In this document: positions 48,285 through 61,800 of the stretch, one piece after another
How the letters are laid out: every line of letters begins with the position of its first letter
Position numbering within the stretch: the stretch's first letter is position 1
NCBI GenBank assembly: GCA_015501075.1
Contig: JADNYJ010000025.1
Coordinates: 62,001-126,000, forward strand
DNA: 64,000 nt
Source of the DNA: Gymnopilus junonius
Taxonomy: Eukaryota; Basidiomycota; Agaricomycetes; Agaricales; Galerinaceae
Reading direction: 5' to 3'
Made by a program: the position numbers and the translations under genes
Notes under the pieces: model-generated
Databases searched by the model: none
What the model saw: only the letters and a program-made list of their open reading frames with translations
What the model was told of the DNA's origin: nothing

Positions 48285-51200
48285 TTATTTCTTCCCAACA
48301 GAATCAACCACCTCGATCCACCTCTTCGGGATCCCCTTGCCCATAAGGTACTCCACGACCGCAGGCGCCTGTTTCCCTTGCACGAGGACTTCCATCTGAG
48401 GTTGACTTTGGCCTGAAGGTGATTTACCTTGGAGGGGGGATACTAGAATGGGATGAGAATAGTGTTAAGTAAATGATTGGGCGAAACGATCAATCCGTAG
48501 ACAAGTATAAAAAAATCGACAAGGTAGAAATAAAACAGAAGGAGCAAGGCGACAAATCGTCCTATCCTATCCTATCCGCACCATGCGGGACAAGAAGGAA
48601 AACATTTCAAAGATGAAAAAAAATGAAATGCGAAAAAGAAAATAATAGGATAGGATAGAATTTACTCGTAGCATCAAAAAAAATGAAGATAAAGACAAAG
48701 GAAAAGAGAACGACTAGGAAGTAACCAGCTCGCCTGTTTCATACTTGCTAGTCGGATAAAAAGTGATGAAAAGGACGAGAAAAAAAAAGGCCTAATGGAG
48801 ATCAACCGCAAACGCCGCAACGACAACGACAACATTGAAAAAACAAGGACAAATTATGGGATAAAAAAATGCGGGAGCAAAATGAATAAAGTTAATCAAG
48901 TCAATAAAGCCAAGTCCTCCAGACCCCAAACGTTAAATAAAGAAGGATGAGTAAAAGGTGAGAGAAGGAGGGATAACGCGTAGTAGAAAAAACTTTAAAA
49001 AAGGGGAAAACAAGGGGAAAAAAGGAGGGAAAAAACGAAAAACGAAAAACGAACCAGAAAAAAAAAGAAGAAAGAACAACTCACCGCTCGTCGCACCCGC
49101 ACACACCCTCCTCAGCGCCTCCGCCATCTCGTCCGCGTCGACGACTTGGAAGGGCTCAAAGCCCGTAATGAGCGTGCACGCTTTGCGGCCTTGACGCATT
49201 TTTATGTGGATCTGGATAGGGCGGGGGAGCCTTTCCTGGATTGAAGGGAAAAATAAGAATTTAGAATGGGAATCGGGATCGGAATTTAAAGAATTTAAAG
49301 AAAGGAATAAATAGGACTGAAGGAAATTTTGGGATTTGAGGAAGGGAGGGAGGGAGGAAGGGAGAAGAGGGAAAAAGAAACAAGAAAAGAAGGAAAACAA
49401 AGAGAACGTACTTGACGACCCCGTCCCGCCCTCAACTCTCACCTCATACCACGCCTGCATCTTACCCAACACCGCCTTCATCAGCTCGTCGCGGCGCAAG
49501 AACCTGTCCATGTCTTCTCCGTCAGTGTCTTTAGCTTTGTCTTTGTCTTTAGCTTTAGCTCTGTCTTTGTCTTTAGCTCTGTCTTTGTGTTTATCCTTTT
49601 CTCCAGATCCGTCTCGTTCATTTTCTCTAGATTTTCCTTTCGATTTCGCCGTCTTTATCTTGGCAGACCGAAGACAAGAATAAAGCAGCTCGTCCAGGTT
49701 GATATACGCCTGCTCGTGCGGGTTGACGAGGTTGTGTGAGATGATGTAGGCGTTCAGCAGCGAGCGCAGTTCCAGGGCGGTGTATAGGTCAGATTTACTA
49801 GAAAGAGAAGAAAGAGTCAGCATCATATGATGCAACTAGAGTAGAAGAAGAAGAAAAATGAAAGAAATGAAGAAAGGTAAAGAAAGCGAGAGAAGTAAAG
49901 CATGTTGCTTCACAAACTTTGAATGAAAGAAAAATAAAATCAGAATAAATCGAACCCACCTCCCTCCAATCCCCTCCGCAAGATCCACACTCCCCTGATT
50001 CGCCTTCCACAGCTCCCTCACCTCCACCTCTCCTCCTTTCCCCTTCCCCTCCCTACCCCATCCTCCTTCTCCCTCTCCCTCTCCTTCGCCGCCCTCCGCG
50101 CCCTCTTAACCTCCACCTCGCCTATTGTCACGAACAAAGTATGTCCAGCAACGGAGGGATGGGAGGCATTAACAGAAGTGATCACCACCTCGGCTTTATT
50201 CTGCGGCGCGGGTTTGAGCGTGAGGAGGGACAGCTTTTCGCAGGATTTGAGGAAGGCGGTGAGGGATTTGTGGGTGGATGATTTGATGCTTATTTCTGGT
50301 CCTACGACGGGTGGGGTGCCATCGGTACTTTCTGGTGTTATTGTTAGTGTTGGTGATGATGCCCCCTGTAAAGAAGAGGAAGAGGATGAGGAAGGGCGTA
50401 AGGCGACCCAAGGGAAAGCGGGCCGGGAGGGGAGGATGTAGGTCGAGTAGAACTGCGTGGCAGGGATGGGGAATGCCGAGGGCGGGAGGGGCCCCAGGGT
50501 GCTGGAGATGGCTTGGAGGAGGGTGAGTGTGAGCAGGTGAGATATTTCTGTTGGGGTGTAGGTGTATGTCGGAGCGTTTACGCTTGGAGCGGCTGATCCT
50601 GCTGGTGCTGCTGCTGCTGAGGAAGGTTCAGCTTCGGATGGAGGTGGAGGGTTGTCCGATCCACCGATCTCGCGGGGTGTTGTTGAAGGAGGCAGAGACT
50701 CTTCTGCCCGATGCTGCTCTTCGTCTCCATCCTCTTCTCCATCCTCCTCCTCCTCTTCATCTTCATCGCTCTCCTCCATATCAGCACCCGCATCTTGCGA
50801 ACTCGAACTCTGCAACACCGTATCCTCGGGCATATCCCGCTTGGAGCCCATATCCCACAGGTGGTCTTTCCACGTATGCGCCACGAGCACCGCTTTGCCC
50901 TTCTTCTCCTCCTTGGAATTCGACGCCGCCGACCGGAGCCGGTCAGACGGGAGTGCGAGCCAGCCTACAGCCACAGGAGGTGATAAGGCCGGAGGGGACT
51001 GGGTATCCTTCCGGGAGTACTGCCGGATACAAATGAGATTGCGGTCCGGGAGGGAGGGCGGGCAGTGGATGACTGGCTTGGGGAGGTGAGGAAGCTTATA
51101 GTTACAGTGGGTGGATGGGGCACTGACCACCGGGTATCATCAGATCCGCACCGCCTATGAGAATAGGCACGACTACCGAGGGTGTGGAGAGGAACGGCAG

Positions 51201-51558
51201 CAGGTCCTGTTTCTTCCAGAGCGTGTACACCGTCGGGATCAGATCCCCATCCGAGCCTTTGCCTATGGTGAACCACAGAGGGTCGCCGTCAGGACCAAGG
51301 TAAGCAACCTATTCAAGAACGAGTTAGATTAGTCCACAATGTAAAAGTCAGAATTAAAAGAAATGAGGAAATGGAGCGCACGCCAGGCTCATTAACGTGC
51401 GTGAGGAACTTGACTGATAGAATCCCGTCTGGGACTAGGAGATCGCCTTCTTCCGGGGTGAGTGCGTAGGAGGCTACGACGCGCTGCTTGAGCTTGCGAC
51501 GGTCTGAGCTGCGCAGAGGCGCGGATGTTTTCAGATTGCTCAGAGGTTTCTTGAACAT
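48285..51558 (-). CDS. TMA64: Translation initiation factor eIF2D (ligatin/Tma64)
   Basis: Exons on the minus strand: 51558-51382, 51308-51131, 51071-49960, 49797-49437 (or -49412), 49235-49085 and 48442-48285. The N-terminal pre-PUA part starts MFKKPLSNLKTSAPLRSSDRR. The PUA domain includes WFTIGKGSDGDLIPTVYTLW and GADLMIPG. An acidic linker precedes a SWIB/MDM2-like region (EISHLLTLTLLQAI...). The SUI1 domain closes the protein (RQGRKACTLITGFEPFQVV, then EVLVQGKQAPAVVEYLMGKGIPKRWIEVV). eIF2D delivers tRNA to the 40S P site and recycles post-termination 40S subunits. The long third exon is one base out of frame between KEREREKEDG and GEVEVRELWKANQ (about 50030-50110, a purine-rich run). A Lys/Asp repeat (KDKAKAKDK) lies in the middle. 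The last intron is 642 nt. Confidence 0.85.
48443..49084 (-). other. Long low-complexity intron of eIF2D
   Basis: At 642 nt this intron is about ten times the window norm. It is A-rich on the plus strand, with (TCCTA)n at about 48562-48577 and its inverted counterpart AGGATAGGATAG near 48648-48659. No coding or RNA gene is recognised inside. Confidence 0.6.
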
Positions 51559-52186
51559 CGTCGGCGTACTGGTCAAACTCTGAAAATGAGACAATCACAA
51601 GCAAATAACGCATGCGCGTTTTATCATCTGTGAATTTAATTAAAGCGATGCCTATCTTCCTCCAATCTACGTAATCCTAAGCTGTTCTTGTAGCTTATGT
51701 CCTCAGCGAGTGCCAAGAAGTTCTGAAAACTGCTAATAACCACTTGAGTAGGAACAATGATGATCCCAGAATTCAATGTGGGTAAATGAAGTCCATTTAA
51801 AATCGACTAAAACAAGTATGTAATATGTGTTACATATAGCATACCTTGGATCGAATGAGGGGGTACTGAGAACTACGAGTATCGCGGGTTACCTTTGCTG
51901 ATTAAACCGCTGGGTCTCGAGTGGAGGCTTCGACAGGCAACGATATGTGTCATTCTGCTCCTGCTTCGAGTCCGAGTCTTTACCTCTTCAAGCAGAAGCT
52001 CGATAACGTTGGATTGCTGAGAATGATAGTGTTGAAAAGGAAATAAGTACAGTTAGACCCCGCTGAGCTACCCGCAATGATTCCGAGCGAAAATTCGGAG
52101 TGCAGCATCCACATCGAAAGAGCCGTCGTTGATACTAGTAGGGGAAGAAAGTCTCATGTCAGCGGCATCCATTGTGACCTCTTCGT
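51559..52186. other. Interval between eIF2D and the short Crinkler-like gene
   Basis: About 630 bp. Both neighbours are minus-strand genes, so this holds the eIF2D promoter and the 3' flank of the Crinkler-like gene. On the minus strand, 52050-52240 contains an open acidic frame (QDDVDEEVTMDAADM) in another phase that may be a remnant of that gene's lost C-terminal part. Confidence 0.35.
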
Positions 52187-52865
52187 CTACATCGTCCTGA
52201 TCCTGTGAACTGATATGCTGTCCTGGGTTATTAGTAACTTGATATTCTTCTTCAACGCTCCTCGACTCCGACAGAGTTCGACCGGGGACGAGTGTTCAAC
52301 GGAGTCAAAGTTGAGTTCAGAGTCTAAAATATTTGATAATACTGTATACAGAAATCGCATGTCAATGCGGCGGTCCAAAAGTCGACCTATACAAACAAGC
52401 AAAGCATTCATAAGCATAAGCATAGGATTTAATAAATTGTGTATCCAGCAAAAAAAAAAAAACGTCAAACGCACCTGATAGAGTTGGAGCCATAGCACGC
52501 TGAACCAAAACCTCCGTCTCGACTGACGATCCACCAAAATAACATCCTACCGCCTTGAGCGGCGGGAGCATCTCAGCTTGTGGACTCGGCCAAGATTCCT
52601 CTTTGCCTTCCCTCTTGTTTAATCTGAGCTCGTACAGCTTTCTCCCGTTGAAGATCGGATGTCTCATCTTCCAAAGGTAAATCTCGCTTGGATGGTGTAA
52701 TGAACCGAGCAGCGAGAGCTTAATATTCAGTATTGCCTGCGCGAGGCAGCTGACGGACGCTGTGGGATGAACTTGAACGACGAATTGCTGGCTTTGTGGT
52801 GTGCAGCCCATGGAATCCGACTCGGAGACGAGAAGACATTTGAGGCTGAGCATGGGACGATGCAT
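52187..52865 (-). CDS. Crinkler-type ubiquitin-like header protein, short
   Basis: Two exons, 52865-52475 and 52386-52187 (88-nt intron, phase 1), 196 aa. The N-terminal domain (MLSLKCLLVSES, FVVQVHPTASVSCLAQAIL, IYLWKMRHPIF, LPPLKAVGCYFG, VLVQRA) matches the ubiquitin-like header of Crinkler (CRN) proteins, a family of modular eukaryotic effectors and their fungal relatives. After the intron comes a short region (LNFDSVEHSSP, GALKKNIKLL) that aligns with the larger paralogue at 55802, but the frame stops before any nuclease domain. It is therefore a truncated or header-only version. The exact start (52865 or 52853) is uncertain. Confidence 0.6.
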
Positions 52866-54613
52866 TGCTTGGCTGGAATTGAGTCGACAAATTTAACGAT
52901 GGGGAGACCTCCTTTCCGAGATGTCGTAAGTGACTCCTATAGTCTTTGACTCCCTAAATTCGACAACTTCGTCAGGAGGAATTAGGGGAAAGATTGTCAT
53001 TAGGCAGGTGGGACAATGTTGGAGAAGGAATTTAACTTTTTAGTGCCCCGACTCAGAGATTCGAGAAGGAGTCTGACCAAGCGGAAAGACGGTTCACAGC
53101 CACACACTGGCTTTTCTCTTGCAAGACTTCAGTCAACACTAAGTCCTGCTCAAACCGAACGTGCATCTAAATTTTCTCCCTCCCAGTACTGCAATCTGAG
53201 GCTGCGCGCGATCTTTATCTTAGAACTTTAGGTGTATGTATGTGAAGTTCGGGACGCTGAATACTTCTAACTGCTCGAAGTTAATAGTGTGGCTTTCTTT
53301 CGGTAGGCTGTAATGTCTAGTACTGTCTCAGATGATTTGGTGGTCATAAGCAGGCATGTGACCAGCTCTAGTTGTGTACTTTGACTCCAGGTATGTTTAT
53401 GTTCTCATGCATTTGTTGGTTAGTGACACCTCTATTCAATAATACTCTCTCTGATATACGTTCTCCTCTCGGTAATCTGCAAAGTGAGGTTGGTGACGAT
53501 GGATGCATTTGAACCAGAACTGATCTACAACAATCAGCACCAATAATTCATTGCAATGTGTTCGAATACTGCTTTTCGTTAGCTTTGCGGTTTCTTAGGT
53601 CTGTCCTTTAGGCAGAATCTCTTCAATAGAGTTACCAAACCACAAACACTCAGATAATTGAGCCCTTGAAGATGGAGGTCCATTTCATCAACCACACACA
53701 TATTATCATCAGTCCATTATCAGTCTTTGCAAGAAAGCATAAATATTCTCTAATATATGGGCAATTACTAAATGCAAAACCTTTCACTTGTAATGCCAAT
53801 CAGAGAAATTCTGTGATTGGTAACGGATACTGCAACTTACAAATCAGGGTGGATAATCATCCTGCAGTGAATAAGCCAGTACCTGTTTATTGCTAAGGGA
53901 AGATAGATAAATCTTCTGACATACAGGCATTGAAGCTACCACTATTCCCCTTCAGAAATCCCATTCATAAATGCGAGTTGTTGACTCTGTGACCTACAAC
54001 ATTCCTTCCAACTGAGGAGAAAAATTCCATCAATACGTAGAAGGTGAGGGGTGTGTTGCTCTATTCATATCATAACCATAATCTCAAAGCATAAAACTTT
54101 CCACCAGATTGTCTCTGAATTTTAAGGGACTTCCTTACAAAATGCAATGGGTAGAATTACCTGACATCGAACTTCAACAAGAACCTGAGACTCACACCTG
54201 TTCATAGCAAAGTTGACAGAAGCCCATTCTATACTTTTCCAGTAATCCATGACCCTACAACTGGTGCAAATGTGGTCACCAGACTCCCTTCTAATTGCTG
54301 AATATTTCGAGAAGATGTACCTTGACACACCATCTTTTTTCCACATAATACCCTTTCTTTACAAGCTGCTTTCCCGCTGACTATATGCAAGCTTAACCCA
54401 CCCACTATTAAACACATTCATTGGAACTGGGAGCTAAAATATGGAAAAGTATAAAAGAGATCCTGTCTAAAAGGACCAAGCTGCAGTTGAGTAGGCAAAG
54501 ATTCAGGAGGTATGTGATAAGGTAGATGGGTGGTATGCTAAGAGGCAATGGGAAAGGGCCATTGGCTGCCTTCTTATTAATACAGCCAGGAGTGGAAGGA
54601 TATCACCACTAGA
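52866..54613. other. Gene-poor AT-rich interval
   Basis: About 1.75 kb between the short Crinkler-like gene and the CACTA-like fold-back element. No gene, tRNA or long repeat is recognised. The sequence is AT-rich from about 53240 on. Confidence 0.4.
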
Positions 54614-55295
54614 CACTGCTGGCAAGGATCACTTCTGTGGTCAGCAGAACTCTTGCAGAATGATGCAAAATATTGCCATTAGCAAAATGAATTCTTTTTT
54701 GCCAGATCTGCTTCCTGTGAAATTCAATAAGAATTCTTGAAGAATATAATATTCTGAATAACTTCTGACAATTGTAGAATTTATCCTTCTGCAGGCTGCA
54801 GAATATAATGAGAATTTTCTGTCCTCCTTCTGTTCTGAGTCAGTTCTGTGGCCTGCCAAACTTATTGTTTTCTTCACCTTATCAACAGGTTCAGCTGAAC
54901 TCACACATCTGATCAAAACAGAATGATAAAAATCTCCTTATAAGAAGATTTTTATTGTTTTCCTTCTTGCTGAATGTTTAAATTTGACTGAGTTCTAAAC
55001 TTTGCAGAATTCACCCAGAAGCTGAAGAAAACAATAAGGCCAGCAGGGTGCAGAACCAATTCAGAACAAAAGGAGGACAGAAAATTCTCATTACATTCTG
55101 CAGCCTGCAGAAGGATAAATTCTACAATTGTCAGAAGTTATTCAGAATATTATATTCTTTAAGAATTCTTATTGAATTTTACAGGAAGCAAATCTGGCAA
55201 AAAAGAATTCATTTTGCTAATGGCAATATTTTGTGTCACTCCGAATCATTCTGCAAGGGTTCTGCCGACCGCAGAAGTGATCCTTGCCAGCAGTG
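54614..55295. mobile_element. CACTA-like fold-back element (682 bp)
   Basis: The ends are CACTGCTGGCAAGG and its inverted copy CCTTGCCAGCAGTG. The arms, about 54614-54885 and 55025-55295, are long imperfect inverted repeats of roughly 270 bp around a short spacer. The trinucleotide AGA flanks both sides (54611-54613 and 55296-55298), as expected of the 3-bp target duplications of CACTA/EnSpm elements. No protein is encoded, so it depends on an element elsewhere. Fold-back arms of this length could give a double-stranded RNA hairpin if transcribed. Confidence 0.8.
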
Positions 55296-55801
55296 AGAGA
55301 AGAAGTTTGATCAATTGAACCCTCTTTATTTGTTTTCACCAGGGTCCCCTGCTGTAATTTACATGTATTAAATTTCAAATACGAAATGTCTTTTCCCATG
55401 AAGGGTATTTGGAAAAATCCGTGGCAGTGCATGTACAGGACGTGTGTGGTCAGGTGTGTGCGTGGCTAGTGCGTGCCCACTTGTGTTGCTTCGGAGCAAC
55501 GCGCATCTCCCAAAAGATATTTTCAGAACCATCCAGTCATCAATTTGATTAGTTCCTCTGATAAGAGCACATGGGCAACACTGTCTGACCTCAAGCCACT
55601 CAAGCTAGAAGGAGGCGCACATCGCGCAAGCGCTCAACGCGCATCAGTGAGATTTAGATGCATGCACGTGATTCCCAGCTCTCTCGGCATGCATCAATCT
55701 CTGCAGTTCCCGGTGGTTTGGTTCAAAATTCAGATGGTACCTCCTTTCCAACCAACTCACAACCAGAACGTTCAAACAATATTTCCCAAACCATCCCACG
55801 C
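55296..55801. other. Upstream region of the Crinkler-HNH gene
   Basis: About 500 bp. It contains a GC-rich piece with the hairpin GTTGCT-TCGG-AGCAAC at about 55486-55501. An in-frame extension of the downstream gene reaches back to ATG 55658, but the conserved start aligned with the paralogue is at 55802. Confidence 0.4.
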
Positions 55802-58800
55802 ATGCCTAATCATACGCTCAGCCTCATATGTCTCGTCATCTCAGATACCTGTGCACCACTAACCGATGAATTCGTTATCCAAGTCCATCCCACTGCGTCC
55901 ATCTCCAGTCTCACCCAGAAGATACTGGATACCGGGCATCTACCCCTTGGTTATCCAGATGACATACTCCTTTGGAAGACGGCAGACCCCATCGTTGATG
56001 ACGAACATCTTTCCGGATTTGTACTGGACAGAGAAAACTGGGAGGAGCTGTCTGTTTATCCCAGAGCTCAGATTCTTCAGCCGATGAAAGCAATAGGACA
56101 TTATTTCCAGAGATCATTGGTTGAACCAGAACTTTTAATACAACGTGCGACTCCTGTACAAGGCGTGTGGAATTTTTCCTAGATCAAAATATCCAACCTC
56201 ATAGAGGATCCTTGATCTGCTACCACCAACTTGCAGCTTTCTTCCCACGCTCCTACAGAGCTCTCGGGAGGCTCAAGGCGTACTAGCAGATTCAAGTAGA
56301 TAGAAGCCTACACTACATCACTGTTGTACCATCAAACATTATAGAGACAAGATAATAGAAGCGAGCGAAGGCACAACATGCTGCCAAAAGCCAAACCCAC
56401 GCCTGTCAGCAATGTCAATGACCACCACTTACGTAGCGTGCTGGAACTACCCAGAACACCAGAGGAATTACAAGACGTCAAAACCGGATGACAGGGGAAG
56501 AAGTTCCTAGAAGAAAAGCTACTAATGGTACCATCTGGCGGACCACTCACCACCGACATGTTAATACACTGTCTCCATCAAATATCCAGGATGCCAGGCA
56601 TGATGAATTCAATCACAAACGCTGTATGAAGCATAGCTTTTCTACTGGAGGACAAGGCTCAAGAGGAAACTGACCAAATAATATGAGAAAACCTCATCTC
56701 ACAGATTACCGAGCACACCAGCGATTGGGAGAACATGGCAGAAGGTTTTTGACAGAGGATAGACGAGAAGATTGACAGCAGGCTTAAGGATATCAAGGAG
56801 GTGATGAAGCAATTCAAACAGAAAGCTGACGAAATCATGCAGGAGATAGGGAAGAAGATCCAGAGCCAGGACACCCCACAGCAAGCCAGCAGAGGGATGA
56901 GCTATAGCAGAGCAGTTTTGGGCACAGTGCCAGCGCATGCAAACCCAAGAGTAGCAGCAAGGGAAGGGATCTGGATATGGCAAATCATGCTAGAAGGTGT
57001 TGGATGGGACTCGGAGTTGGGCAAGAAGACAGAGAGGGAAATAAAGGATATCATCAACAGGAAGCTAGGCGAGCTGGGGGCAGAGGGCCACAAGGCTAGG
57101 TCGACAATGAAACAGTGAAATGGAGGGCTCCTCATCGAAATGGAATCAGATAGCGGAGCGGACTGGCTGAGGGCCCAAGACAATGCGAAACAACTATGCG
57201 ATGCATTAGGACCACATATTCAAATCAAAACACGAGTATTCAACCGGACTGCCCCACATTCATAAAGAAGGTAAGCGAGTGTGATAGATTCAACCCTGAG
57301 AATGAGATGCCATTTATCCCCTCCATAGAGCCCTGGACGTGGACTACCAGCTTCGAGCAGCAAAGGTCACAAACAAGCACATGCGCTGCTCCTCCTCCTA
57401 TAAGGGTAATAGCCAAGAATCAGAAGGCACGAAAAGCACAGAACAGGGAGAAGTCCGCAACAGGAACGATGAGCCCCGACCCAGAACCGGCAACACAACA
57501 ATCCCCACCAGAAACATCAACCACACTGAATGACTGGTATGAAGACGTGGAACAGGAAAGAACCCAAATGACTCTACCATCATTGCCTCAAAATGATTGA
57601 ATGACAGAATGGCCCCCTTAACAGGCTACGTATCCTACAAATCAACATTAACAGATCTGACAAAGCCCATCTAGACTTACTCAACAGTCAACTAAGCAAC
57701 AAATGGGACATTGTACTAATACAGGAGCCCCATGTAATAAAATCCAGGAACATGAGAACCCCAGCAAAATTCAGACAGGTCTTCCCATGCGACAGAAAAA
57801 TACTCGACAAGTGGGTCCGCTCAGCCATCTGGGTCAACAAAAACATCAACACAAAATCTTGGAAAACCTTAAACATCCCAGGGATGAATGACATAATGGC
57901 GGTGCAACTGCATGGAGAATGGGGTCGACTGTCAATATTCAACATATACAATGACTGCAAACATTCGGAAACCAAGGAACGACTTGTAGAATATATCAAC
58001 GACAGGCGGGAGGAATTTATAGGTAATGACACAGATTACATGATCTGGGCTGGCGACTTCAACAGACATCATCCATTATGGGACCACGACTCAGACACCC
58101 ACCTTTTCACGACCAAGGCGCTGGACATGGCAGAAGCACTTTATGACCGGCTCAATCTCTTCGACTTTAGTATGGCCCTACCAAAGGATATCCCGACGTT
58201 ACAGCATATGTGCTCAAAAAGATTCTCCTGACCGGATAATGTTTGGTGCACCACAAATGCAGTTCCCCTAATCATAGAATGTGATGTTCGACCACAACTG
58301 CACCCTCCGAAGACCAACCACTTCCCTATAGCAATGATACTGAACCTCACACAGGAACGCGTTCCAACAGAGGAGAGATTCAACTTCAAAAATGTTGATT
58401 GGGATGATTTTCGGGGCAAGTTAGAAACTAAATTGAATGCCCTGCAGGAACAGCAAGAACTACAAACATGGGAGGACCTTGAAAACGCAGCAAAAGAGTT
58501 AACAATGGCTTTACAAGACACCATCCGAAGCAGTGTCGAAGTCATAAAGGAAGCAAGAGAGCAAAAGCGGTGGTGGACAAACAAGCTAAGTGACCTTCGC
58601 AAAGACATGAATAGACTAAGCAGCATTTCGTATAGGTACTGGGCAATAGAAGATCACGAAAGTCATGGTCAGTACAAAACGGCGCGAAACAAATTTGGTG
58701 AGGAAATTGTAAAGGTGAAGATAGCTCACTGGCAGGAATTCCTGGAGGAAGCGGATCCGAACATGCTATGGGTAGCTCATAGATATGCCAAGAGTCCAGT

Positions 58801-61800
58801 AGGCGATGGAGGAAGGCTGCGAATACCTACACTTTGCACCAGGGATGACACAGGCCGCGAACAGGAACTCAACATGAATGAAGACAAGGCTCATATACTA
58901 GCGAAGACTTTCTTCCCCCCACCGCCTGCGGAAATCGACATCCCACCCGATTATGACTATCCGGAACCCTTGCCAGACCCCGCCCCTATAACCAGCAAGC
59001 AAATCGAGGCACACATACATCAACTTTCACCCTTCAAGGCTTGCGGGCCTGACGAAATACCAAACGTGGTTCTACAACAGACAACAGACTTGATAATTCC
59101 ATGATTAAAGTGTATCTACCGAGCGACACTCGACCTCAACTACATCTTCAGTGGATGGAAAGACTCAACAATGGCTGTCCTGAGAAAAGTGGGGAAACCG
59201 AATTATGAAAACCCAAAGGCGTATCGTCCAATAGCACTTCTAAACACATTAGGAAAAGTACTGACTGCAATTGTTGCAGAAGACATGTCTCGACTAATAG
59301 AAAAGCACGAACTAATCCCAGCAACACACTTCAGTGGATGACCAGGACGAACAACCACTGATGCATTGCTATATCTAACACACAGGATAAAAACTGCCTG
59401 GCAAGACAAGAAGGTCATGAGCATCCTTTTCATGGATGTCGAAGGTGCCTTCCCGAATGCAGTAAAAGAATGCCTCCTCCACAACATGAAGAAATGACGC
59501 ATACCCAAGAAATACATTGACTTCACCAACCAGCTCCTTATGGGGCATCGAACCAAACTAAAATTTGATGACTTCACCTCTGCATGGATAGACTTAACCA
59601 ATGGCATAGGCCAGGGTGACCCATTTTCCATGGTTTCTTATCTATTATACAATGCTGATCTACTGGAAATTGCAGAGGACAAAGAAGCTGAAGATGCACT
59701 AGGGTATGTAGATGATGTCGCAGCAATGGCGATAGGAGATGACTTCAAGCAAACAACAGAACGGCTCTGGACCATGATGATGAAAATCGGAGGTGGCGAA
59801 CAGTGGAGCAAGGAGCACAACTCAAAGTTTGAAATCAACAAGTTCACCATTATGCACTGTATGCAGCAAACGCAGCAGGACCCACATAACAGATGACGGT
59901 GCATGCCACTTGATCACCCACAATTTGTGCTTCAAGGACAGGTAATAAAAGAGGTCAACAGCTACACATACTTAGGAGTTGAGATCGATAACCAACTCCG
60001 CTGGCATGCCCAAGCCAAGAAGGGAATGGCAAAAGCGAAGCAGTGGAACAGCTTATATGGAAGACTAACCAGACCCTCAACAGGACTTAACTGCAGATTC
60101 ATGCGACAGCTATACATTGCAGTCGCAATTCCCAAGATGACCTATGCACTGGAAGTATGGTACACTCCGCCAATCCAGCCAGCTGGCAGCAGATGGAAGA
60201 CCGGCTCAGTGGGAGTATTAAAACACATGCAAACTCTGCAAAGACAGGCCACAATTTCGATAGCAGGCGGACTCTGGATGACGCCAATGGACCTCCTTGA
60301 CCCTCACGTGGGGCTCTACCCCATGGAACTCCTACTTAGAAAAATCTGCCACAGGGCAGCAGTAAGACTTTGCACCATTCCAGATAACCACCCACTCCGC
60401 AGATTTGTACTCGACGTAAAGAAAACTGCAGCCACAATGCACCTCAGCCCAATAGACTACATCATCACGAACTACAAACTCGACCCAGAATTATTTGAAC
60501 CCATAGGCCCAGACATGTCCAACCCTGCTGAAATGTGCACATACAAGATCACTATAGCAAAAACATGGGATGAATCGATGGAAAAGGAAAGAAATGACAA
60601 TGCTGACTATAAGGTATTCACAGATGGCTCCGGATACGACAACAATGTGGGAGCAGCAGCGATTATCTACAAAAAGAATGATGAAGCACCATTCAAATCA
60701 CTGAAGTATCATCTCGGGGATCTTACAGAACACACGACATATGAAGCGGAAGGAATCGGCGGCATTTTGGCAACTCAGCTACTCAAAGGAATAGAGCCAA
60801 ACATAGGACAAAACCTGGTGACAATTTACACAGATAGTCAAGCTTTACTGATGTCTCTCACTTCCAGGAGAGCAGCACCCGGTCAATACATCAAGATCTG
60901 GCTAAACAAAAGCCTCGAGGAACTGTGCCAGTTTCAAATCTGCCTACAATGGATCTCAGGCCACACGGATGTACCAGGAAATGAAAAAGTCAACAAAGAA
61001 GCCAAGAAAGCAGCTCAGGGTAAAACCAGCAGGCGACAATGGCTTCCATCAAAAATGTGAAACGGAAGGCTCCCAGTCAGTGCAACAGCAGAGAAAAGGA
61101 AATACAGCACAGAACTAATGAACATGTGGAACCAAGCATGGAGGGCATCAAGTCATAAGGAGAGGATGGAGAAAGTGGACTCAGATTTCCCTTACAAGAA
61201 ATTCCGAGTCATTCGAGATAAGTTTACGAGAGCACAGGCCAGCCTGCTGACACAAATCCGAACAGGGCACATCCCATTAAACGCATACCTCCACAAAATA
61301 ACCAAAAGTGACTCCCCACGGTGTTTGCAATGTGCCGAACTCGTCAATGGACCAACCCCTCCTGAAACAGTCAAGCATTTCTTATTTGAATGTCCAGCTT
61401 ATTTCCAAGAATGTGCCGACATGACTCGTGCGCTACGAGAAGACAGCAGAGACCTAAAGGAAATCCTCAAGACAGCTGACAAAACAAGACACTTACTACA
61501 CTTTATAGCAAAAACGAAGCGACTCAAGAAGACTCACAGTGATATAACACCAAAAGACATGAATTAACGATGTCCAGTACACTTTACAGATGCCCAATGC
61601 ACCCAAGCATCGTACCCCAAACAAATCTCACCTGACATATGATCCCTGTACGCTAACCGAACACGAAATACGAAACTGACGAGGAAAAGAACTCATTAAA
61701 TGATTTACTCATGCTCAAATCGTACCAGTTGCCAGGCAACCAGGTACGCAAAAGAAAGATATCAAGACAGCAAGTATGACAACTAGTACAGAAGTTGCAG

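Noticed and set aside
48958..49683. Plus-strand Lys-rich and Ser/Leu-rich frames
   Set aside because: They overlap the eIF2D introns and its Lys/Asp repeat on the other strand.
50178..51089. Several long plus-strand frames in the eIF2D exon
   Set aside because: High GC keeps all frames open; only the minus-strand frame has eIF2D motifs.
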